In this document: in pieces, positions 1 through 4,574 of the stretch
How positions within the stretch are numbered: position 1 is the first letter of the stretch
Layout of the letters: every line of letters starts with the position of its first letter
Origin: CAZOHN01 sp964579325
GTDB lineage: Bacteria; Pseudomonadota; Alphaproteobacteria; Rhodobacterales; Rhodobacteraceae
DNA: 7,477 nt
Reading direction: 5' to 3'
Assembly: GCA_964579325.1 (NCBI GenBank)
Contig: CAZOHN010000180.1
Span: 1 to 7,477 of the forward strand
Translations under genes and position numbers: made by a program
The notes under the pieces: generated by a model
Databases searched by the model: none
Told to the model about the DNA's origin: nothing
The model's input: only the letters and a program-made list of their open reading frames with translations

Positions 1-1184
1 TCGGCATGGGCATCGACAAGCCCGACATCCGCTGGGTCGCCCATGCCGACCTGCCCAAGTCCATTGAATCCTACTACCAGGAGATCGGCCGCGCGGGCCG
101 CGACGGAGCGCCAGCCGACACGCTCACGCTCTACGGCGCCGACGACATCCGCTTCCGCCGCAGCCAGATCGACGAGGGCCTCGCCCCGCCCGAGCGCAAG
201 GCGGCCGACCACGTGCGCCTGAACGCGCTTCTCGGCCTCGCCGAATCCGCCACCTGCCGCCGCCAGCGGCTGCTCGCCTACTTCGGCGAGACCTCCGCGC
301 CCTGCGGCAACTGCGACTGCTGCGAACGCCCGCCCGAAACCTTCGACGGCACCGTCGCCGTGCAGAAGGCGCTGTCCGCCATCCTGCGCACCGGCGAGAG
401 CTTCGGCGCCGGGCATCTGACCGACATCCTCCTCGGGCTGACGACCGAAAAGGTCCGCCAGCGCGGCCACGAGCGGCTGCCCACCTTCGGCGTAGGGCGC
501 GACCTGCCGCGCCCGCTCTGGGAGGGAGTGTTCCGCCAGATGCTCGCCCGCGACCTCGTCCGCCCCGACCCCGAGCGCCACGGCGCGCTCCGCCTTACCG
601 AGGCCGCCCGCCCCGCCCTGCGCGGCGAGGTGCCCATCGTGATGCGCAAGGACAGCGTCGCGCGCTCCTCGGGGCCGGTCGCCCGCGCGCTCGTGGCAGA
701 CGAGGATGCGCCGCTTCTCTCCGCGCTCAAGGCCAAACGCCGGGCGCTTGCAGAGGCTGCGGGCGTTCCCGCCTACGTCATCTTCGCCGACCGCACGCTG
801 ATCGAGATGGCCGAGCGCCGCCCCGCCACGCTCGACGCGATGGCCGGCATCACCGGCGTGGGCCAGGTCAAGCTCGACCGCTACGGGGCCGAGTTCCTCG
901 CCGTCATCCTCGGCGCCCCGCCGCCCGAGATGCACCCCTCGCGTCAGCGCCTCGCCGGGACCACCGAGGGTCAGGTCTTCGACCGGCTTCTGGCCGCGCA
1001 GGCCGACCTGCAAAGGGGCGAGGACGGCACCGGAAAGCCGCTTTCCTGCACGCATTCCACGCTCCGCCAGATCGCCGAGCGCAAACCGCGCACGCTCTCC
1101 GACCTCGGCCGCATCCAGGGTATGGGCGAACAGAAGGTCGACCGGTTCGGGGCGGCCTTCCTCGCCATCCTTGCCGAGGTTTGA
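1..1184 (+). CDS. recQ: ATP-dependent DNA helicase RecQ, C-terminal part (5' end cut by window)
   Basis: This is a superfamily 2 helicase that unwinds DNA 3'-5' in recombinational repair and stalled-fork processing. The frame is open from base 3, so the gene begins left of the window; the Met at base 6 lies inside helicase motif V and is not the start. Numbering from that Met: motif V (GMGIDKPDIRW) is at 1-10, and motif VI with the arginine finger (QEIGRAGRDG) is at 25-34. The RecQ zinc site follows as Cys84, Cys100, Cys103 and Cys106 around YFGE and CGNCDCC, matching the E. coli pattern closely. A winged-helix RQC region spans about 115-210. Two HRDC-type repeats follow, at about 235-303 and 325-391, ending in the similar blocks GVGQVKLDRYGAEFLAVI and GMGEQKVDRFGAAFLAIL. 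E. coli RecQ has one HRDC; the second copy here lacks the VIFAD-like motif of the first. The identification is very secure. No convincing terminator follows the stop. Confidence 0.97.
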   Translation, partial: GMGIDKPDIRWVAHADLPKSIESYYQEIGRAGRDGAPADTLTLYGADDIRFRRSQIDEGLAPPERKAADHVRLNALLGLAESATCRRQRLLAYFGETSAPCGNCDCCERPPETFDGTVAVQKALSAILRTGESFGAGHLTDILLGLTTEKVRQRGHERLPTFGVGRDLPRPLWEGVFRQMLARDLVRPDPERHGALRLTEAARPALRGEVPIVMRKDSVARSSGPVARALVADEDAPLLSALKAKRRALAEAAGVPAYVIFADRTLIEMAERRPATLDAMAGITGVGQVKLDRYGAEFLAVILGAPPPEMHPSRQRLAGTTEGQVFDRLLAAQADLQRGEDGTGKPLSCTHSTLRQIAERKPRTLSDLGRIQGMGEQKVDRFGAAFLAILAEV

Positions 1185-1247
1185 GGGCGCCGGACGCTGG
1201 ATTAACCTTCTGTTCTGCAACCATAAATCAACGACTTGCAGGAAATT

Positions 1248-1265
1248 TGTTTCGCGCGCGAAACA
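1248..1265. repeat. Perfect 18-bp palindrome, candidate operator upstream of yaaA
   Basis: TGTTTCGCGCGCGAAACA equals its own reverse complement over 18 bases, centred between 1256 and 1257. Symmetry breaks at the next pair outward (T/T). It ends 91 bases before the yaaA start and lies in the AT-richer island, a plausible place for a dimeric repressor or activator. A second, weaker inverted repeat overlaps its right arm (CGCGA 1257-1261, TCGCG 1269-1273, 7-base spacer). No T-tract follows on either strand, so it does not look like an intrinsic terminator. The binding protein is unknown, and the operator role is an inference from symmetry and position. Confidence 0.4.
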
Positions 1266-1346
1266 TTCTCGCGGCCCTCCCGCCCGTAATGGCCGGCCTC
1301 TTCGCCTTTGCCGCGCCCTGCACTACATAGCCTGCGAAGCTGCCTC

Positions 1347-1351
1347 AAGGA
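1347..1351 (+). promoter_or_regulatory. Shine-Dalgarno sequence of yaaA
   Basis: AAGGA lies five bases before the ATG at 1357. It overlaps the in-frame ATG at 1351, which it therefore could not serve. This decides the start in favour of 1357, which also gives the family-typical N-terminus MLVVVSPAK. Confidence 0.6.
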
Positions 1352-1356
1352 TGCCC

Positions 1357-2178
1357 ATGCTCGTCGTCGTCTCTCCCGCCAAGCGCCTCGATCTCGACCC
1401 GCTCCCCGGTATCGCCGCGACCGAACCGGCCTTCGCGGCGGACGCTGCGAAACTCGCCCGGATCGCGCGCGGCCTCACGCCGGGCGATCTCTCGGCGCTG
1501 ATGTCGATCAGCACTGCGCTCGCCGACCTGAACGCCGACCGGTTCCGCGCCTTCCGCCGCGCGCCCGCTCCCGAGGCCACCAAGCCGGCCGTCTTCGCCT
1601 TCGCCGGCGACACCTACCAGGGGCTCGAGGCCCGCACCCTCGACGCCGACGCGCTGGACTACGCGCAACGCCACGTGCGCATCCTGTCTGGCCTCTACGG
1701 CCTTCTCCGCCCGCTCGACGCGATCCAGCCCTACCGGCTGGAAATGGGCTCACGGCTCGCCAACCCGAAGGGCGCCGACCTCTACGCCTACTGGGGCGAC
1801 CGCATCGCCAAGGCGCTCAACGCCGCGGCGCGCGAGGCGGGGGGGCAGGTGCTGGTGAACTGTGCCAGCCAGGAATACTTCGGCGCGGTCGACCGCAAGG
1901 CGCTGAAGTTGCGCGTCGTGACGCCGGTCTTCCTCGACGAACGCAACGGGCAGGCCAAGACCATCAGCTTCCTGGCCAAGAAGGCGCGCGGCGCGATGGC
2001 GCGGTTCATCTGCGAACGCCGGATCGACCGCCCCGAGGGGCTGGCCGACTTCGATACCGGCGGATACGCGTTCCAGCCCGCGCAATCCACGCCGGACCGG
2101 ATGGTGTTCCTGCGTGGCGAGGCAGCCAGCCTCGCCGATCGGGCAGAAGGCGACTCCGAAGGCATCGCCGCTGAGTAG
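1357..2178 (+). CDS. yaaA: Peroxide stress protein YaaA (DUF328/UPF0246 family)
   Basis: The protein has 273 residues, slightly longer than E. coli YaaA (258). In E. coli this cytosolic protein belongs to the peroxide response and lowers intracellular free iron, limiting Fenton damage to DNA and proteins; its exact chemistry is not settled. Family blocks are present throughout: N-terminal MLVVVSPAKRLD (1-12), FAGDTYQGLEA (82-92), HVRILSGLYGLLRPLD (106-121) followed by QPYRLEMG, YAYWGDRIAKALN (144-155), LVNCASQEYF (166-175), and KTISFLAKKARGAMARF (201-217) before ADFDTGGYAF. There is no signal peptide or membrane segment. The last 20 or so residues are acidic, Ala/Gly-rich and probably disordered. 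The start at 1357 is chosen from the family N-terminus and the AAGGA sequence before it. An earlier in-frame start at 1171 would add 62 unsupported residues overlapping recQ. Regulation by a peroxide sensor is plausible from the family, but no OxyR-type site was recognised. Confidence 0.95.
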   Translation: MLVVVSPAKRLDLDPLPGIAATEPAFAADAAKLARIARGLTPGDLSALMSISTALADLNADRFRAFRRAPAPEATKPAVFAFAGDTYQGLEARTLDADALDYAQRHVRILSGLYGLLRPLDAIQPYRLEMGSRLANPKGADLYAYWGDRIAKALNAAAREAGGQVLVNCASQEYFGAVDRKALKLRVVTPVFLDERNGQAKTISFLAKKARGAMARFICERRIDRPEGLADFDTGGYAFQPAQSTPDRMVFLRGEAASLADRAEGDSEGIAAE

Positions 2179-2181
2179 GCC

Positions 2182-4428
2182 TCAGGCCGTGGCCGCCTCA
2201 TGCGCAGTGCTGAGGATCGCCCCGGGAAAGTAGCTGCCCAGCACCTCGAGGATTGCGGATTTCTTCAGCGGCTTGGTCAGGTGCCGGTCGAGACCGGCTT
2301 CCAGGATCTCGGCCCGGTCGCTGTCCATCGCATGGGCCGTCAGGGCCACCACGGGCGTGTGCGCACTGCCCTCCGAGGCTTCCCGCGCCCGGATCAGTCG
2401 CGTCGCCTCCTTGCCGTCCATCTCGGGCATCGAGATGTCCATGAACACGATGTCCGGCCGGATCTCGATGAACATCTCCACCGCTTCGCGTCCGTTCGCG
2501 GCGAAGGAAACCTCGACCGCCAAGTCCTTCAGCATCTTGGAAAGCACCAGCTGGTTGGTACGGTTGTCCTCGGCCGCGAGGATCCGCACCATGCGGGCCG
2601 GACGTGCTGGGGCGGGGGCAGGGGCCGCGTTGGCCATCCGGACGGGTGCCGCCGCGCAGATCGCGGTCGAGGACGACAGCGCCGCGATCGCCGGACCCAT
2701 CCGGTCCAGCGCCCCGAACAGGTCGGCGCGCAGCACCGGCTTGGTCAGGACCTGGCCGAACCCGGCATCGAGCGCCGCCTGCGCCTCGGAGGGCGTGGCC
2801 GCCAGCACCACGACCGGCGCGCTGCGCCCGCCTGAAAGCGCCGCGGCATCCTCGGCGGTCATCTGCAGGTCGGCAAAGATCGCATCCGGGATCAGGACCT
2901 CGCCGGCACTTCCGCGCGCTTCGCGGGCCTCGGCGGGGGAGCGGGCCGTGCGCACCTCGATCCCCAGGGCGGCGAGCTGGCGTTCCAGGATCGACCGGTT
3001 CAGGGTATCGGCATCGACGATCAGCGCCCGGCCCAGCCCGCTCGGCACCCGCGGTTCGACCTCGGTCTCGGCAGGGCCGCGCGGCAGGTTGACCGAGAAG
3101 CCGAAGCACGACCCTTCGCCGGGCGTCGATTCGACCCAGATCTCGCCGCCCATCAGCCGCACCAGCTGGCGCGAGATGGCGAGGCCGAGGCCCGTGCCCT
3201 CGAACTTGCGGTTCCGCTCGTCCTCGACCTGGTTGAACTCGCCGAAGACATGCTCGCGCATCTCCGGTGCGATGCCGATGCCGGTATCCTCGATCGCCAC
3301 CGCGACCCGGTGCAGGCCGCCGCCCGCGTCGAAGCCGACGACCCGCACCAGCACATGCCCGGCGGGGGTGAACTTCACCGCGTTGCCGATGAGGTTCGTC
3401 AGCACCTGGCGCAACCGCCCGCGGTCGCCCACCAGCGAGGTCGGCAGGAAGAGGTCGTAGTCGACCGTCAGCGACACGCCCTTCTCCTCGGCCGAGACCG
3501 AGAGCATCACGACGATCTCGTGGATCAGCCGCTCAAGGTCGAAGGGTTCGGCATGGAGGGTCAGCTTCTCGGCCTCGAGCTTGGAGTAGTCGAGCACGTC
3601 GTTGATGATGAGCAGAAGCGCCTCGCCCGACGACTTGATCGTCTCGGCGTAAAGGCGCTGCTCCTCGGTCAGCGCCGTCTCGCAGATGAGCTCCGCCATG
3701 CCGACGACGCCGTTCATCGGCGTCCGCAACTCGTGGCTCATGTTGGCCAGGAACGCCGACTTCGCCCGGTTCGCCTGTTCCGCGCGGGCGCGCGCCTCGT
3801 TCAGGTCGGCCTCGCGCCGGGTCGCCTCGCTGATGTCGAGCGCCAGGCAGACCACGCCGCCATCGTCTCCGCGCCGGTCCACGAGCTTGATGTGCGACCC
3901 GTTCCACAATCGGACCACGCGGCTTTCGATCGGCGTGGTTTCCCAGCGTGTGACCATGCCATCGACCCATTGCGCCGGCGTTGCCTCGCCCGGATCGAAC
4001 ACGCCCTCCTCCATGCCGATCCGCAGGATGTCGCGAAAGTAGGCGCCCGGGCCGACTTCCTCGAGCCCGTCGAAAGGGGCAAGGTAGGCGCCGTTGGCCA
4101 TCACAAGCCTCTGGTCGGCATCGTAGATCGCGAAGCCGTCCCGGATGGTCTCGAGCGCGTCGAGAAGCCGCCGCTCGGCCAGTGTCTGGGCAATCGTCGC
4201 CTTCTCGAGGTCGTTGCGGACCCGGGTGGTCTCGCCCAGCAGTTCGGCATGGGCCGAACGCGCGGTCTCGGCGACCTTGCGCTGCATCACCACCTGGTCG
4301 CCGAGCGCCAGGGCGTGCTCCGAAAGCTTTCGGTTCGCGGCGAACAGCTCACGGCTCTTGAGCTCGAGCAGGCGTTCGGCGGCGAGGCGTGCCCGACGCT
4401 CCGCCAGAAGCCTGTCGCCCAGATCCAT
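2182..4428 (-). CDS. Soluble PAS-containing hybrid sensor histidine kinase with two receiver domains
   Basis: This 748-residue kinase has no membrane segment, so it probably senses a cytoplasmic signal. In order (residues): a charged coiled coil at 2-95 beginning MDLGDRLLAERRARLAAE; a PAS domain at about 90-200 (FAIYDADQRLVMANGAY); HisKA with phospho-acceptor His232 in NMSHELRTPMNG; HATPase_c with N-box Asn345/Asn349, G1 box DTGIG 381-385 and G2 box GTGLG 411-415. REC1 (about 467-580) has Asp520 and Lys563 but is eroded: the acidic pair reads VDAD, the switch Thr is Ala543, and the usual Pro after DLQM is Thr. An Ala/Pro linker (about 585-612) leads to REC2 (about 615-740), which is intact: Glu620/Asp621, Asp664 in MDISMPEMDG, Thr697, Lys719. 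There is no Hpt domain, so a separate phosphotransfer protein and output regulator are expected elsewhere. The start at 4428 has a good Shine-Dalgarno; the in-frame ATG at 4464 does not. The specific pathway is not recognised. It resembles BarA/ArcB-type hybrids in its C-terminal layout. Confidence 0.93.
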   Translation of the reverse strand: MDLGDRLLAERRARLAAERLLELKSRELFAANRKLSEHALALGDQVVMQRKVAETARSAHAELLGETTRVRNDLEKATIAQTLAERRLLDALETIRDGFAIYDADQRLVMANGAYLAPFDGLEEVGPGAYFRDILRIGMEEGVFDPGEATPAQWVDGMVTRWETTPIESRVVRLWNGSHIKLVDRRGDDGGVVCLALDISEATRREADLNEARARAEQANRAKSAFLANMSHELRTPMNGVVGMAELICETALTEEQRLYAETIKSSGEALLLIINDVLDYSKLEAEKLTLHAEPFDLERLIHEIVVMLSVSAEEKGVSLTVDYDLFLPTSLVGDRGRLRQVLTNLIGNAVKFTPAGHVLVRVVGFDAGGGLHRVAVAIEDTGIGIAPEMREHVFGEFNQVEDERNRKFEGTGLGLAISRQLVRLMGGEIWVESTPGEGSCFGFSVNLPRGPAETEVEPRVPSGLGRALIVDADTLNRSILERQLAALGIEVRTARSPAEAREARGSAGEVLIPDAIFADLQMTAEDAAALSGGRSAPVVVLAATPSEAQAALDAGFGQVLTKPVLRADLFGALDRMGPAIAALSSSTAICAAAPVRMANAAPAPAPARPARMVRILAAEDNRTNQLVLSKMLKDLAVEVSFAANGREAVEMFIEIRPDIVFMDISMPEMDGKEATRLIRAREASEGSAHTPVVALTAHAMDSDRAEILEAGLDRHLTKPLKKSAILEVLGSYFPGAILSTAHEAATA

Positions 4429-4436
4429 TCCGTCCG

Positions 4437-4444
4437 CTCCGCCT
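4437..4444 (-). promoter_or_regulatory. Shine-Dalgarno sequence of the hybrid kinase gene
   Basis: Read on the minus strand, AGGCGGAG ends eight bases before the ATG at 4428-4426. The upstream in-frame ATG at 4464-4462 is preceded only by GTGTGGCGCG, with no purine-rich ribosome site. This favours the shorter protein beginning MDLGDR. Confidence 0.55.
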
Positions 4445-4517
4445 GCCTGTCTGCGGTGCAGCATCGCGCCACACGGTGAACGGGTGGTTAAGACATCAGA
4501 AGGCTGCGGCGGAATCG

Positions 4518-4542
4518 TTGCGTGGCCCGCAGCTTGCGTGGC
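4518..4542. repeat. Direct repeat of 9 bp, two copies 16 bp apart
   Basis: TTGCGTGGC occurs at 4518-4526 and again at 4534-4542, separated by CCGCAGC. The two copies make up most of the sigma-54-like element described separately: the TGGC end of the first copy is the -24 box and the TTGC start of the second is the -12 box. The repeat may therefore be a by-product of that promoter, or a tandem protein-binding site. It is exact but short. Confidence 0.5.
4523..4538 (+). promoter_or_regulatory. Candidate sigma-54 (RpoN) -24/-12 promoter of the alpha-2-macroglobulin gene
   Basis: TGGCCCGCAGCTTGCG matches the consensus TGGCACG-N4-TTGCW at every fixed base except the A (C here) and the last weak base (G here). 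The GG at 4524-4525 and GC at 4536-4537 have exactly the ten-base gap that sigma-54 requires. Transcription would start near 4549, giving a leader of about 25 bases that contains the Shine-Dalgarno at 4560-4566. Such promoters need an AAA+ enhancer-binding protein bound upstream; the room for its site is inside the kinase leader or gene. No equally good sigma-70 promoter was seen on this strand. The match is seen directly; the function is inferred. Confidence 0.4.
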
Positions 4543-4559
4543 ACCATGGCGCGAGCGTT

Positions 4560-4566
4560 GAGGAGG
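4560..4566 (+). promoter_or_regulatory. Strong Shine-Dalgarno sequence of the alpha-2-macroglobulin gene
   Basis: GAGGAGG stands eight bases before the ATG at 4575 and is the strongest ribosome-binding site in the window. It fixes the start of a frame that has no stop before the right edge, and that start gives a well-formed signal peptide. Confidence 0.8.
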
Positions 4567-4574
4567 CCCCGTTC

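Larger units (their letters stand above)
1185..1356. other. recQ-yaaA intergenic region
   Basis: These 172 bases hold no recognisable gene. The part from about 1200 to 1270 is AT-richer than its surroundings and carries TTAACC (1202-1207) and the 18-bp palindrome listed separately. I could not assign a convincing sigma-70 -35/-10 pair: TTGCAG at 1236-1241 resembles a -35 box, but nothing at the right spacing looks like a -10 box. No hairpin with a T-tract is present, so the end of the recQ transcript is unresolved. The frame of yaaA stays open back to 1171, but that extension lacks coding character and family similarity. Confidence 0.6.
4429..4574. other. Divergent intergenic region between kinase and alpha-2-macroglobulin genes
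   Basis: These 146 bases must hold the promoters of both divergent genes. Rightward, there is a sigma-54-like element and a strong Shine-Dalgarno. Leftward, there is a Shine-Dalgarno for the kinase but no promoter I could assign. A CtrA-like element, TGAA-N7-TTAA (4477-4491), matches TTAA-N7-TTAA at seven of eight bases and would sit 49 bases upstream of the kinase start. No terminator or small gene was seen. Confidence 0.6.

Noticed and set aside
1248..1275. Intrinsic terminator after recQ
   Set aside because: The palindrome could form a hairpin, but it is followed by ATTCTCGCGG rather than a T-tract, and on the other strand by only a short AAATTT.
1171..1356. Long N-terminal extension of YaaA from the ATG at 1171
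   Set aside because: It would overlap recQ, has no family similarity, crosses the palindrome and AT-rich control region, and lacks a ribosome site. The start at 1357 has AAGGA and the canonical N-terminus.
1839..1845. Run of seven G in yaaA as a phase-variation tract
   Set aside because: Seven bases is short for slippage-driven switching, the frame is intact, and G runs of this size arise often in such GC-rich genes.
1308..2174. Plus-strand open frame of 288 codons in another frame over yaaA
   Set aside because: It is Arg/Pro-rich shadow sequence, while the overlapping YaaA frame matches its family end to end.
2273..3460. Plus-strand open frame of 395 codons
   Set aside because: It is antisense to the kinase gene, whose catalytic and receiver motifs are continuous across this stretch. 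The frame is Ser/Arg/Ala-rich and featureless.
4429..4464. Longer kinase start at 4464 (MLHRRQAGGADG extension)
   Set aside because: There is no Shine-Dalgarno before it, the extra 12 residues lack coiled-coil character, and the ATG at 4428 has a well-placed AGGCGGAG.
3250..4479. Plus-strand open frame of 409 codons
   Set aside because: It is antisense to the PAS and HisKA part of the kinase, with His/Arg/Leu-rich composition and no recognisable fold.
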